Positions 1-12,600 of a stretch of 64,000 nt of DNA are shown here, piece after piece. The DNA is taken from NCBI GenBank assembly GCA_905221605.1, contig CAJNDS010002179.1, positions 204,001 through 268,000 on the forward strand. Reading direction: 5' to 3'. Every line of letters begins with the position of its first letter. Position 1 is the first letter of the stretch. The position numbers and the translations under genes are program-made. Source of the DNA: Symbiodinium natans. Lineage: Eukaryota; Sar; Dinophyceae; Suessiales; Symbiodiniaceae. Below the pieces are notes generated by a model. The model did not search any database and was not told where the DNA came from. It saw only the letters and a program-made list of their open reading frames with translations.

Positions 1-1200
1 CTCGCACATCAAGGAGCCGATGCATGAAGCGATGACCTGGCATTGTGAAGGTCTCTGCTTCTAAGCGGTTAGGGTTCACAAGGCAGGCAAGGATTCGGTT
101 CGAAGGTCTGTCATCTTAGCGCTTAGCGCTGGCAGGACTCCCGCACGCCCAAACATAGGCACATTAGGGTTCAAGAACATCCAGCTTTGCGCACTCGCAG
201 CTTCAAGGTTTGTAGTCCAGCCTCCCCCTCCCCCTCCCCCCCCGGACCCCAAACATCGCTTCTAACGAGCCCTGCTCTAAAGTTGCTCCGCCCCAAAAGA
301 CTGCTTCCTAGAAGTGGGCGGACACGCCCCCTGCCCTTTAACCCGTCTACTAGCAGTCCTTAATAGGGATTGTCAAAGGGGGTACTATAATCTCTAAAAA
401 GAGGACTGTTAGCATAAAGCGGAACATCCCAAATCATAGTAAAACAACACCTTTTGAAAAAGGGTCGCCAAAACAGCGATAAGAAGCCCCGACTTTGCTT
501 TGAAGGATCGGGGCCGCGGCTGATCCCAGGCAGCATGCCACGGCCACGGTGCTTGCGGATCCTGTGCTGTTTCCCCTTAATGGTTGACCCCTGGAAGGGA
601 CCCCTATTTCTACTCCCCTATATAACCGGGTTTAGGGTTTTTAGGGTTAGAGAGGGAGGAGGGGGGGTGGGCACCTGGTTGGAGACTTCCGGGTTGTTCC
701 GATTCCAAATCAAGGCCCCTTTGAGAGGGGTGTCAAGCAGTGTAAATATGGCGAGGCACGCACGTGTGCAAGTAATTGGGTGTTGTGGGTCGAGGGTTAA
801 CTCTGGACATCTCAGTTGTCTTGACAGGGTTTCATGCTTGAACACCTTGAATACTCAGCTAGATCAGGCCCTTACACTCCTTTTTTTGGTGTCTAATGTT
901 AACCTCGCATTATTGAACCCCCTGATATTAAAGTGCGCCAGGGGTCCCGGCCGCAATAATCAAGCCCTGGGAATAAAGTACGCCAAGTCGGGGCTGGTTT
1001 TTTTTGGGGGAGTTTGATTGAAGGGGGGCTCTAAGGAAAGGAATCCTTATTCAAAGGGGCCCTACTCTATTTGGGGGGGTTTGATTGAAGGGGGGGGGGG
1101 GGGTTTATTATTACGAGGTCAACATTAGACTCCCTTTTGAGCCCCTAAAAACCAAAAAAGGCGCCCTTTTTGTTTCTGGGTTCTCTTGGGTCTGGTCAAA
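1..1200. other. Left end, no assigned gene
   Basis: Contains a family A element (348-435) and a family J-like segment (1118-1206). The island 470-580 is open on the minus strand (QHRIRKHRGRGMLPG) and might be an exon of a basic protein; I could not identify it. The rest shows C/G runs and no recognisable gene. Confidence 0.4.
348..435. mobile_element. Family A MITE, left arm shortened
   Basis: Arms related to TACTAACAGTCCTTAATAGG and its complement around a GGGGGTACTATAAT centre; ends GAACATCCCAAA. Confidence 0.65.
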
Positions 1201-2689
1201 GGAACACCCGGACTGGGTTTAGGGTTTAGGGTTTAGGGTTTGTGTTGCCGCGTGTTGCCACGACAGCGACGAGCTCGACCAGGCGCGCTGGGACAAGCCT
1301 GTGAGAAAGGGTTTAGGGTTCTCCATGGAACCACGATGTAAAAGCCCCTGCAGACCTCAAGCCCTCCTTGCAAAACTCACAATCCCTTGCAGCTCCGGGG
1401 CCAGCAGGAACAAGGGACTAAAGGAGGGACCCATTCTTATGAGGGATCTTAGAGTTTATTTAGGGGTTATTTAGGGGCTACTTAGGTATATGGGGACTTT
1501 TTTCGGACTATATAAGATAATATATATATATATAACCCTAAGCCCCCAGTCCTTCTCCACCGGTCCGGCTGCTCCTGCGGTGTATGGCTTAGGATATATC
1601 GGGTTTGGGGTCAAGGGGTGAATGAATCTGCCTGTCTATTAGGCGGCCCTAAAACACGAAACCCCGAAATTCGGTCGGCTGGTTTAGGGTCTAGGGTTTA
1701 TGGCGAGCTTCGGCTTTTGTGGAATTGCGACGAGCGCGGGTGTCGAAGATGTTTGGCTTTGAGGCATGGAGGCACATGTCCTTTGGGTTTCGAGATTCGG
1801 GTTTGCATGAAAGCTTAACGGCTTAGGAGCATCAAGAAACAAACCGACACGCACCGTCCCCAAAATACATCCATCACCTGCGCTGGGTGCGATATGCCTG
1901 GGCAACCCTTCTCGCCCAAAGCCGCAGGCATAATTTGACAGGACTCGAAGGACGATCACTCTGAAGCGGATCCTGAACCTTACTTATATCTGATATCTAT
2001 AGCTACAAGGGCTTAGGGTTTAGGGAAGGAACTGAGCCTCAGCAGCACAAAGACCACGGCCGTAAGTGACCTCGGGCGCCCACACGGAGGACCCATGTGT
2101 AGGGGTTGGTGGGAAAAATTCAGGGGAATGTATGTGTGGTCAACCATTGGGCTGTTTCCTTTTCTTCTTGCTGGGGGGTAGAGGGGGGGGCCGGGGGGCC
2201 CTTGGCACTGAGAGAAACAAGTGGTTATCACGTGAATCAAGCCACTTTCGCGTTCGCACCTCTACGCAGCGTAAGCCACGTGATTCTAGCTACTCCCAGC
2301 ATGTTTGGCGGCCATGCGTAGCATTACGAGCAGGAGGCCGGCGTAGAAATCTAACTGGCGGCTGCCTGAAGTAATCTCTGCACCATGTGGTGTCAATCAA
2401 GTACTTAACCCAAATTGGATACACGGTTCCCTGTGACTATAGGGGGAACATCCCAACACTGAAGCCTGGCAATCTGGGTCTCTGGACCTCATGCACACAA
2501 CTCCCACTCCCTGCTGCCGCAGCTGGTTTCCCGATCGCGTTGCCAGCCGCAGAACGTCGTGGTCAAGGGTTTTTTGGAAAACAAGGATCTCGGCTGTCAC
2601 ACTCGCACTCAGGGTTTCCGGGTATGGTTTAGGAGGCCCTAAACCCTGAACCCTTTTCAACCAGGCCTGTAGATCGCCACACCCTAAAA

Positions 2690-2790
2690 TTGGCATGTTC
2701 CCCCTTATGCTAACAGTCCTTCACAGGGATTCTAATAAGGGGTACGAAAATCCCTACTAAGGACTGTTCGTATAAGGGGGAACATCCCAA
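2690..2790. mobile_element. Family A MITE
   Basis: Near-perfect inverted repeat: TTGGCATGTTCCCCCTTA at the left and TAAGGGGGAACATCCCAA at the right, with AACAGTCCTT / AAGGACTGTT inner arms. A solo right end (GGGGGAACATCCCAA) also lies at about 2441-2456. Confidence 0.8.
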
Positions 2791-3850
2791 CCCTAAAAAG
2801 CCTACACCCCCTAAATTTGTCTACTGAGCCTGAGCCTCCCACAAGAGGACCAGTGCCAGCCACTCGAGTGCACTGTAGGCCTCAGGCAGGGGCTGTGTCG
2901 TCTGGCGCGACTTCGAACAAGGCAACAGCTTGGGGCAATGTAGGACATAGGTATTTCTCAAGATAGGGGCCCTTCATATACTTTCTACTATTTTCTCGAT
3001 AATTCCTTTACAATCACATTCAAATAGAACCGAAACCACTAAGCCCCGGAGTTCATATACCCCGAGATACCAGACTTCCTTACTGCAAAAAACAACCTCA
3101 GCCCTAAACCCTTAAGCTCCCGAATGAGGTGACAGGGACCCACTTGTAGCCCCCTGGGCCCTCGACGCGCTGGAACCTCGGGGGGCACAGCTTCAAGCAC
3201 ATCGTTGGTTTGTTCGTTCATCTACTCCTTTTCAACCCTTTAAGGGATTCTATACGATCCAATTCCATACCGCCAGAATCTGGAGATCACTTCGCCTCAA
3301 CAATTGCAATGGTGCAGCAGCGCTCGCCAACAGCCAGTTCAAGCAAGGTGTGGAAGCTACTCAATGCTTTGCTGGTCCTCCAACACCCCAAAACCCTAAA
3401 CCATAAACTGCCTAAACCATAAACCCTACGGCATCAGCTTTAGGTAGCACAGTTCAGGCGTGGAGCTGGAGTGCTAGGATTGCCTGCCACTGCTTCTTCT
3501 GCTTAGCTTCATGATGAGGGCCTCCTGACTAAAGTCAGATTGGGAGGTGCTATTCAGGATACCATGACTGCTTGGCGGTGCAGACCAGGTCCCTGCTTAA
3601 AGTCGACTCGACCGGATCCCGTAAGAAAATTCCACGCGTCGCGCCTTTAAAATCGATTGCCGGGCATCGCTGCCCCTTTTAAACTCCTCCCTATTAAAAT
3701 CATACAAACCCCCGGGAGCATCTAAACAGGGACAACAACAGCTTCGACTGTTCCGGGGGGAGGGGGAGGGGGGGCCCCACACTAAAGAGGGTCCAACATT
3801 AAACCCTAAACCCTAAACCCTAAACCCTAAACCCTAAACCCTGAACCCGT

Positions 3851-3955
3851 TTGACCTCAATTGTAAGAGCTGCCAACTCTGGGTAGCGGGCACCCATCGA
3901 CTCAAGAGCGCACTCATGGGCATGTAGAAATACCTGCAGTGCACGCTCCTCTAGG
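3851..3955 (-). CDS. Candidate exon between two telomeric tracts
   Basis: The 110-bp unique island between CCCTAAA (3800-3847) and TTTAGGG (3957-4010) tracts is open on the minus strand and reads LEERALQVFLHAHECALE, then SMGARYPELAALTIE. It looks like one amphipathic helix. No family recognised. Confidence 0.33.
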
Positions 3956-5242
3956 TGGGTTTAGGGTTTAGGGTTTAGGGTTTAGGGTTTGGGGTTTGGG
4001 GTTTAGGGTTTGGGGGGGGGGGGGGGAGAGGGTTCACGAAAATGGGGGCCACTCTTTTGGGTGGGTCACTGGAGGTTCCTAGAGTCAGGACAGGTAAGGA
4101 TAAGATTATGGGTATATTGGTGTTACCTATTTGGGGCAAGCCCTCGTATGACTCGTACAAGAGTGTGTGTGTGTGTGTGTGTGCAAATGCGTTCAACCAT
4201 CGGACCTCCTGAGCCCAAGCCCAGAAGGTGGAGGGGACACTGAAAGGAGTGCTTTGACCACTATCTGCTGTGGATTGATGAGAGAAAGGGTGAGGAAGAG
4301 ATGGCGACAGGGAGATGGAAGGAGAAACAGTAGAAGAAAAAACGCTACCTTCCGACCGTGGCCCGGCCGCATGTGCTGCACTACGTACATTCGCATTGAA
4401 AGCTAAACTTTAGCGCTCTTCTTTGTCAAGCAGAGGTCCATGCATGCCTTGCCAGCAGCCCTTCATAAAGAAAGCTGACGCTCCCAAGGACAGAGCCCCA
4501 GAACGGTGTTCACTGAAGCGCTGATTCCAGCACCGTAGGCCTCGCAAGTGCACACACAAACTGAGCACTCTTCCAGAGGCACTGCGCGCTTGCAACCCAC
4601 TCAACCCTGCGAATAGTGAGCCCATCAAGAAAGGAGGGTCATCAATATGGAGCTATATGGGGCGTGACCCTAAGCCTATGTAAACCCCCCGTGAAGCCTA
4701 CAAAAAGCTAAAGGATTTCAATAGTACAAGTATTACGCTAACCCTATAAACCCTAAACCCTATACACCCTAAATGCCAAATTATTTCAATGCTTATGCCC
4801 ACGGCCTTGATCTGCAAGGTCTGCCCCAAAGAGAAGCAGGCTGCGACCGGCATGCACCTGATGTCGGCAGGTTACATAGCCAAGCAAGGAATTTGTTCGT
4901 AGCCGAAACAAAAATCTCTGAAAACGCTCTAGAGGGATGGAAGACACCTAATTCCACAATGCCCCTTTAAGAACATTGTACAGTCATCCCCCATCCCGTA
5001 GCTGGTGGATGCACTTCGGAAGCCATCTAGCACTTTCTAGCACAGCATCGTAGCCGTTCTCCGTAGCACCCATATGTCGTCCATGCCCAGTATATATTGT
5101 GCAACCCAGAACCCCTTCTTGCAGATACCCTAAACCCTAAACCCAAACCCTAAACCCTAAACCCTAAACCCTAAACCCTAAACCAGGAATTTGCTGAGCA
5201 CCCCTCGCCCAAAAGGTCCAAGGATGCACACCTGCACTTTGC

Positions 5243-5442
5243 ATCCCTGCGGTGTGGGGTTTTAGGGTTTTTAGGGTCTTTAGGGTCTTTTAGGGTTTTT
5301 AGGGTTTCTGGGTTTTTAGGTTTTTTAGGGTTTTTAGGGTCTTTAGGGTTTTCTGGGTTTTTAGGTTTTTTTGGGTGTTTAGGGTTTATAGGGTTTACAG
5401 GGTTTACAGGGGTAATAGGGTTTATAGGGTTTAGGGTTTAGA
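5243..5442. repeat. Degenerate telomeric array with extra T
   Basis: TTTTAGGG, TTTTTAGGG, TCTTTAGGG and TTTATAGGG variants over 200 bp, unlike the perfect tracts nearby. Confidence 0.85.
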
Positions 5443-5804
5443 GCTGAGAATGACGCGTCAGGGCATCCCGCCACAACAGGCATGCCAGGGCTCCTGTGCC
5501 ACAGGAGACTGGGCCGTCTACATCTTCTCTTTCTGATTGTCGGCCCTGCCTGTAGGGTTTAGGGTTTAGGGTTTAGGGTTTAGGGTTTAGGGTTTAGGGT
5601 TTAGGGTTGAGAATCCCACGATCGACATGCCAGATCTCTCATTTCCAGCGGCTTGATCTCTGGCGTAAGGGCGGCATTATGGGTGAAGAATGCACCTCTT
5701 CCTTGAAAATTGGGGTATACCCTCTACTTACTACGTTAATTCCTCTTCAGGTGTATGAACCCTGAACCCTAAACCCTAAACCCTGAACCCTTTCAGGCTT
5801 CATG

Positions 5805-5905
5805 TCGTCCCCGAGGTACAAAGCCATCATGAGCCATCCGTCTCTCCGAGGTCCTTCGCGACCATCCAGAACGCCGGACATCAGGATGCCTCGGCTCTTG
5901 GCTGG
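5805..5905 (-). CDS. Candidate exon between telomeric tracts
   Basis: Unique island open on the minus strand: SRGILMSGVLDGREGPR, then DGWLMMALYLGDDMK. Flanked by CCCTAAA (5766-5795) and TTTAGGG (5912-5975). Not recognised; splice sites uncertain. Confidence 0.28.
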
Positions 5906-7029
5906 GGGGCTCGGTTTAGGGTTTAGGGTTTAGGGTTTAGGGTTTAGGGTTTAGGGTTTAGGGTTTAGGGTTTACGGTTTACTCGGCGCAGTCTCTGTAG
6001 GGTTTAGGGTTGAGGGTTTTGGAAGTTTGGGGTTTGCGGCGTAGGTTTTGGGAGCTTCGGGTTCGCGTGATCTGCTGGGGCCTCAAACCAAAGCAACCGC
6101 CACCCCCTCCATTTTGCCCCACTGGAGCCCCTTCATGCGAAACCCCAGTGCAACAATGGGGTTTCGAATGCAGTGCCAAAGCCACAACCCACAAAGCCAC
6201 ACACTCGGAACTGCAGCCTTAATGATGCCTCGTCTAACATTTGGGGTTTCCGACATTAGGGGTACCTTTCTTGGGGTCCTTCTTACATAAGGGAATCCTA
6301 CGATTTGGTCCCTTATGCGGGATTTCCGGGTTCCTTGATCAATGTTATTGTATTTTGGTGTTTTTATAAGGGGTACCCAGATTTTCGGAAACCCCCATCT
6401 TCACAAAACCCCCATTTGAGCTTCGCAGCCGATGGGAATCGATGACGCCGACATGGTCCACACCACGGACTGCTGGACAATGGGGGTGCCTGCGATGGCC
6501 TGGCACCGAGCGCGTTTAAGGTTAAAGGGTTTAGGGTAAGGGTTTAGGGTTTAGGGTTTAGGGTTTAGGGCTTAGGGCTTAGGGCTTAGGGCTTAGGGCT
6601 TAGGGTTTTGCGTTTAGGGTTTAGGGTTTAAGGCTAGTCCGACACTCCTAGTGAGGCACACATCCATCCACCGGCACAGACCCTCCCCACATGAGAAAGT
6701 TAATGCGTGTCAAAGCGGTTCGATTGGGTCTTCACTGTCCCGCTCCCCCAGTACCCCTCGCAAAGCTCCTAAACCCTAACACTTTTACATCCGGACTCCC
6801 GTGGGTGCTGCCAGAAACTGCCCTATACCCTAACCCTACACCCTACACCTTAAACCAAAAACCATGAACCCGTCCCCGGCGCGCCCACGCGTTCACGAGG
6901 GTGCGCGCCGCATCGGAGATAATGAAGGCCACAACGCACAGGACCTCCATTCACAAGGGGCGCTGAACTCAGTCTGAGGGGAGTAACTCAACCCGAAAGC
7001 CTAAACCCTGAACCCTAAACCCTAAACCA

Positions 7030-7150
7030 ATGGTCCCTTACCTTCCTTTTTAAAGGGTGGAGTATGGGCCCTTGGGTTGTATAGGGGATATAAGGTGTCT
7101 AGAAGGGCTCCCCATTTAGGGGCCCATACTAAGGGCCTATGAAACTACCT
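7030..7150. mobile_element. Family E MITE
   Basis: ATGGTCCCTTACCTTCC ... GAGTATGGGCCCTTGGGTTG ... GGGGCCCATACTAAGGGCC ... TGAAACTACC. Related copies at 12992-13078 and 14783-14930 share GGTCCC, GTATGGGCCCxTGGGTTG and CATGAAACTACC. Confidence 0.6.
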
Positions 7151-7369
7151 TTTGACTTTGGGGTTCTATGGGGGCTTCCGAAAATTGGAGGTGCCCTCTT
7201 TCGGGATTGTAGGCACTGGGACGCTGATAATTCTCATGGAAGGATTCACCCCTAAACCCCCTAAACCCCCTAAACCCCCTAAACCCCCTAAACCCCCTAA
7301 ACCCTAAACCCTAAACCCTAAACCCTAAACCCTAAGCAAGGGCGGCCTGGCCTGTGAAGACAGCCCGGC

Positions 7370-7468
7370 CTTGCAGACTCAAGGATGATGTCCGAGAAAC
7401 AGCAGCCCTTGAAGGCCCTGAAGACAAACCCATCTGCAGCGTATGCAAGCTCCATCAAGCTCCATGGC
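7370..7468 (-). CDS. Candidate internal exon, unrecognised
   Basis: 99-nt minus-strand segment with a clean acceptor (CTTGCAG|G) and GC donor (GCAAG|GCC). The only long open phase encodes PWSLMELAYAADGFVFR, then AFKGCCFSDIILESA. Both splice sites match the rules seen in RPL22. Flanked by telomeric tracts (7248-7336 and 7841 onward). Function unknown. Confidence 0.4.
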
Positions 7469-7617
7469 CTGCAAGTCAAGCTAGCTTGATTTTCCCAAGA
7501 CAGCAAGAAGAATCCAGGAACACAACCCAGCAACTGCCCTCCCCCAAACACGCCCGCAAGAGCCACCACCCTGAAGCCCAATAGCCTTGAACCCTAACCC
7601 TTTTCCATAAACTACGT

Positions 7618-7747
7618 AGTCCTATAGCCACAATCCTACTATATTCTTCCTTCTAAGGGTAATATAGTGATTATGTTGTTTCATTGTGTTCTTCGCATTT
7701 TTTGGGGCGGGGGGGAGAGGGGAATTCTGAAGCAAATAGGAGTACCT
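7618..7747. mobile_element. Family I MITE
   Basis: GTAATATAGTGATTATGTTG and TTCTGAAGCAAATAGGAGTA match positions in the 10.8-kb copy; C/G-run at the centre. Confidence 0.5.
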
Positions 7748-9244
7748 TGCCCCCAACAAGAACGCGGAAATTTGGGCCCAGAGCCGATGAGGAGAGCCAA
7801 TTGGCAAACTGGGTGTTCAGGCCCTGCGCCTGGCAAAGGGTTTGGGGTTTAGGGTTCAGGGTTTAGGATTCAGGGTTTTTGGTTTAGGGCTCAGGGGTTC
7901 GACCATAGGGTTCCAGGTTTAAGGTCTCTCGGTCCTACAGTGCAGGGTTTAGGGTTTAGGGTTTAGGGTTTAGGGTTTAGGGTTTAGGGCTTCAGGGACC
8001 TGAGTTGAATGCTGCGCGACGGTTGGAGCCGGGGGCTGCTTTTGCCTCCGAGGGATTTAGGGTTGAGGCTTTTTTGGCTCCCGCATAGCTGGCCGAAGAG
8101 CAAAAAGCAGGGTTTCAGTTTTAGGATTTAGGGTTTAGGGTTAGACAACCCTTTTTGCTTCTGGACTCGGAGCTGCAGATTCCACAGCTTTATAGGATTT
8201 AGGTTTTGGGGACTTTGTCTTTGCCACCCGCCTGGCTGCTGCCTGCAAGACTCAGGGTGAATTTTGGGGCATAAGCTGTGCGCCTCAAACCGAAACTGTC
8301 GCCCGGAACAATCCCCTTGCCCCAAGCCCCCTTGAACCCGAGGCGGGGCCCCATGGCTTGCTATGTCGCTGTGTAAACATCGCAGGCGATGGCAGCCCTT
8401 TTGCCCATAGACACCCTTGCCCCTATAAACCATAAACCCTAAACACTGAACCCTAAACCCTAAACCCTATATAAACCCTATATAAACCCTATAATATAAA
8501 CCCTATATAAACCCTAAACTCTCAACCCTAAACCCTAAACTCAGCACCAGGGCTTTAGGGTTTAGGGCAGACCCTGGCCTGCTCAAACCAAGTGCCTCGG
8601 GGGAGCGAAGAGGGGGAGGGCGCGCACGTTGAGGCTTTCAGATCCGGCTGGGGTGCCAAGCCACGTTCTCTTGTGGTTGCATGAGTCATGAAACAGGCAC
8701 GAAGGATTGCCGCTTGACATCTGCTTGGTCCAGATATGCACGATTTCGGGATGCAGGACATGATGAAGATGGCTGCCGGTGGGACACTGGATGGCGGCCG
8801 AAGCCCGCTGGAAATCGAGACCCGTGGCCCTACGCCCCGAAAGCCCCCACACCCACCCCTCAGCGCTGGGCGGTCCAGAAGCCAGATGCGCAGCCTGCCC
8901 TGTGTAGGGTTTGGGGTTTAGGGCTTAGGGTGTAGGGTTGTGCAAGGGCTTGCATAGCATGTGGCGCTGTGGTGGGTTCCTTGACGTGCTCAACCCTGGG
9001 GCCGAACAGCAGGGTTTAGGGCTTGCAAGCGGCTCGGGGGAGGACCCTAAACCCTAAACCCTAAACCCTGAACTTTTTGTTGCTACTGGACTGAAGGCAA
9101 GCCAGACTCCATGCAACACCCTAAGCCCTAAACCCTACTGTAAATTCTAAACCCTCCACAAATTGCCCGGAAGGCAACCGTTTTTTTGCACTTGACAATT
9201 CGATGCTACCGGGAGGCTTCTCATTCTTATATACCATTCTACAG

Positions 9245-9368
9245 AGTTTGGGGGTTACTACTGTTTGCTTAAGAACCCCGAAAGAAGAAAAAAGAATATT
9301 CCACATATTAACCTTAAAAAGGAAGAATATCTTCTTTTTCTGGGTTTTTAAGCAATTAGTAGGTTTGG
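9245..9368. mobile_element. Family I MITE
   Basis: Long inverted repeat: TTGCTTAAGAACCCCGAAAG left arm against CTTTTTCTGGGTTTTTAAGC on the right. Related copies at 7618-7747 and 10738-10872 (RPL22 intron 3). Confidence 0.65.
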
Positions 9369-9479
9369 GTATATAGTGATAAAACTTCTGCATACTCTTC
9401 GTACTGGGTTGAAAACCAAATCCCTCAAAAAGGGAATAAAGCCCCACTCTTCATCCTAGAAATTTGCTTCCGCATGTAC

Positions 9480-9574
9480 TATAGGGGCCTGAATAATTAG
9501 AATAGGGCTTTGTAAGAGTATATAGTATAATTGTCTATAAAGGAATACTGTTTAGAATTACTCCGACCCCTATA
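9480..9574. mobile_element. MITE (family H), single copy, 65 bp below the RPL22 stop codon
   Basis: TATAGGGGCCTGAATAATTA left arm pairs with AGAATTACTCCGACCCCTAT on the right. AT-rich centre (AGTATATAGTATAATTG). Confidence 0.65.
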
Positions 9575-9639
9575 TTAAGCAGGCACATGCCCTTTTTCAG
9601 CCGCAGTCCAGCGCATGGCTCTGAGCTGTACCTTGCGGC

Positions 9640-12600
9640 TTAGTCCGAGTCGTCTCTGTCCGCCTCGTTGATGTTGAAGTACCTGAATCTTCGTGCTTGG
9701 TACAAGCAAACCCTAAACCCTTAACCCTACATCCTAAACCCTAAACCTAAACCCAACCCTAAACCTGCCCCGGCCCGAGGTCTAAGATGCACTTGCTCAC
9801 CTATTGAATTATGCTCGCGCCTCATCTCGTATGAGGACTTGCTCGGCGCGATGATGCGCAAGAAGTCGCGGAGGTTCTGTGCTTTCAGATACCTTCAGCC
9901 CGGAATTGCTTGAGCCATGCTGCGCCCTCCCGAGGCCTAAGAACCCTAAGGTTGAGACAGGTTCATCCCCCTAAATCTTATAAACCCTAAACCCTAAACC
10001 CTAAACCCTAAACCCTAAACCCTAAACCCTAAACCCTAAACCCTAAACCCTCAGGTCTTCAAAGGCCGGACAAGAACACGAGCTTGGAATCCAAAAACCA
10101 CCAAAAATGCTGGCCAAAAGTACTTCTTCCCCAAGTACTTCAAGTAGCGCTTGGAGAATGGTGCCTTGTCGCTTGCAAAAGGAAGTGGTGCAATCCTCTT
10201 CTCAGTTCTGATTCAGGAATATGTTCGTCAATGTTCTTCAGACCTGACTGAGCTAATTAAGCAGCTAATTGCTTCGGTTAACAGGCCTTTCCAGTTCCTT
10301 AGCTCGATGCACACCCGGCGCACAGCAGATGCACTTACATTTCTGCGGACGCATTCCAAACCGATCTCAACAAACTCCGCTGCCTCTGCTGTGACATTGA
10401 TTTTGGCCTTCTCGCGGCTGACGCTCACCTCACCAACGCCCCTAAGCCCCTTAAACTTTCTGAACCCTCTAAACCCCTAAAACCCCTAAACCCCTTAACC
10501 CTTTTGCAGCCAGGCCTCTGTAGAAACACCCTAATTAAACTCTCCGAAAAACCCTAAACCCTATCAGAATCTTTCCATGACTACTAGAGACTTTACTAAC
10601 TTTACTAGACCCAAGAGTAACCTAGGAACAGAAAGGGTGTCCTTTTCGGTTTACAGGGGCCTCTAAGGGAACCCCAACCCCCAAAGAGGGAATAAGGGTC
10701 CACTCTGGGTCCTCGTTTACAACACGCATGATCCTCTACCAATTGCTGAAGAACCCCCCCCCCCCAAAAAAAAAAAAAAAAAAAGCTAAAAATATGTTCC
10801 TTATTTAGGGTAATATAGGGACTTGTTGTTTATTCTTTTGGGGTTCTTAAGCAGATAGTAGTCCTATTTAGGGCAGCATTGAGTGGCTGGCCCAGGCTCT
10901 GCGAACAGCGTGTAAAATGCGAAGAGTGGTTTCTGAATCGCAATCGGCATGGCTTCGCTGCCTTCTCGCCGAGGTTGCCAGTCTTACCCTCCACCTGCGC
11001 AAGGCCGTTTTCACTTAGCTGCCTAACCCGTGAAGAAACCCTCTAAAAGTAGCAGGAAAGGAATCTGTTCAGGGCAACCCTAAACATTCAACACCGAAAA
11101 ACACTTCAGAGATGTTCGGCTGCTGGCACCTGTTCTCCCTAAACCCTAAACCCTAAACCCTAAGCCCTCCTGACGGTGGCCTGCGCTATGGAAAGAAACT
11201 CCGAGAAGCCGAGAAAACAAGAAGCGCCTGCCCTGCCCAGGACCCACATAAAGATTTCGACCTAAGACCCCACACACCTGAAGAGTTTCGAAACTCACGA
11301 CCCCACACGAAGAGAACTGGGCAAAGACAAACATCTCAGAAAGTCACCAAAAGATTCGCCCCCCCCCCCCCCCTAAACCCTAAACCCTAAACCCTAAACC
11401 CTAAACCCTAAACCCTAAACCCTAAACCCTAAACCCTAAACCGGAGGAAAAGCCTTGATCCGATCGATCAGGAACTTCTCAAAGTCCCCGAGGTCGATGA
11501 TCTTGTCGTCTACCGGCTGCCTCTGACCCTAAACCCTAAACCCTAAACCCTAAACCCTAAACCCTAAACCCTAAACCCTAAACCCTAAACCCTAACCCTA
11601 AACCCTGTAAACCCTAAACCCTAAACCCTATGTGGTTATTTCCTCTCAACTTCGGTCCTCTTTGGGGTCCATATTCATAAGGCGACCCCTCCCGCTGAGG
11701 GTAGAAAGGGACCATAAGTTGCAGAGCTTTCCATATCTCCTCATTGACACAAAAGAGGGCCTGTGGAGTAGATTTTTTGGGGGTCCAAAATCTCCAAGAT
11801 CGCTGGAAGGGTGCTCAGAGCTTCCGGGCTTTCGGGCCAGAATTTCCCTAAACCCTAAACCCTAAACCCTAAACCCTAAACCCTAAACCCTAAACCCTAA
11901 ACCTTCAGAGTCGAGGCATGGCCTTTAACAAAATGAAAGACCTTCATTCGGGCAACACGCGTCTGCTCCGTAGACTCTAGGGCTGTCAGAACATTCTCTT
12001 CAGCTGATACTCCTGCTACTGGCTAGGTTGCCCAGTCACCTAGGATAAGAACCCTAAATCCTAAACCCTAAGACCCTAAAAGGGTGCCCTCCTTTTTTGC
12101 GCAAAAGGGGTTCATAAGGGAACCTAAACCTTCCCAAAAAGGGAAGAAGGGCACTACTGGGCATCCTGGTTGGTGAGCGCGTCCATGTGGCCCTTCTGCT
12201 CAACCACATGTCTTAAGTGCCCTTCCCTACCACTTTAGGAGCCTTGCACTTCTCTACATAAAACATGGGTCGCGTTTGGGGTTGCGATTATAAGGTCGGC
12301 CTCTTAAATTTAGGGTACCCAGAAAAGGGACCATCCTTGTGAGAGCCGTTCATATAACTGCCGTTGGTGAGTCCATCTACATGGCCCTTCTCGACCCCCC
12401 CCCCCCCCCCTTATGCGACATTCGGAGGTGCAGTACTGTGATTTGGGCTTGTGTTTTTTTTGGGTTTTAGGGTTCCTCAGACAGATGGGTGAGTGTAGAT
12501 GCGTTGGTGTCCTTTCTGGGGAGACCCAGGGCCGCCGGGTTGGGCAGGCATCTGCAACTGCAGCTTTTGACACCGTAAACCCTAAACCCTAAACCCTAAA

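Larger units (their letters stand above)
1215..5185. repeat. Interstitial telomeric tracts, 1-5.2 kb
   Basis: TTTAGGG at 1215-1241 and 3957-4010; CCCTAAA at 3800-3847, 4740-4765 and 5127-5185. Between them lie MITE remnants and open islands (for example minus strand VEWVASAQCLWKSAQF at about 4515-4610) that I cannot assign to genes. Confidence 0.9.
5553..9115. repeat. Interstitial telomeric tracts, 5.5-9.1 kb
   Basis: TTTAGGG at 5553-5609, 5912-5975, 6519-6630 (with five TTAGGGC units), 7841-7990 and 8130-8145; CCCTAAA at 5766-5795, 7000-7027, 7248-7336 (first half CCCCCTAAA), 8441-8545 and 9048-9070. Islands between are short and mostly unassigned; a hydrophobic minus-strand piece (VVAFIISDAARTLVNAW) is at about 6878-6955. 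Confidence 0.9.

Noticed and set aside
454-1017. 187-codon plus-strand frame
   Set aside because: Crosses G-runs and telomeric motifs, with no start context or protein-like periodicity; probably chance.
5075-5100. Dinoflagellate spliced-leader remnant (CTCCGTAGC)
   Set aside because: Only about eight bases match; the rest of the leader is absent.
5446-5530. Ubiquitin/NEDD8 exon suggested by RQGIPPQQ
   Set aside because: No neighbouring plus-strand exon with the rest of a ubiquitin fold; the frame runs on to a stop with unrelated sequence.
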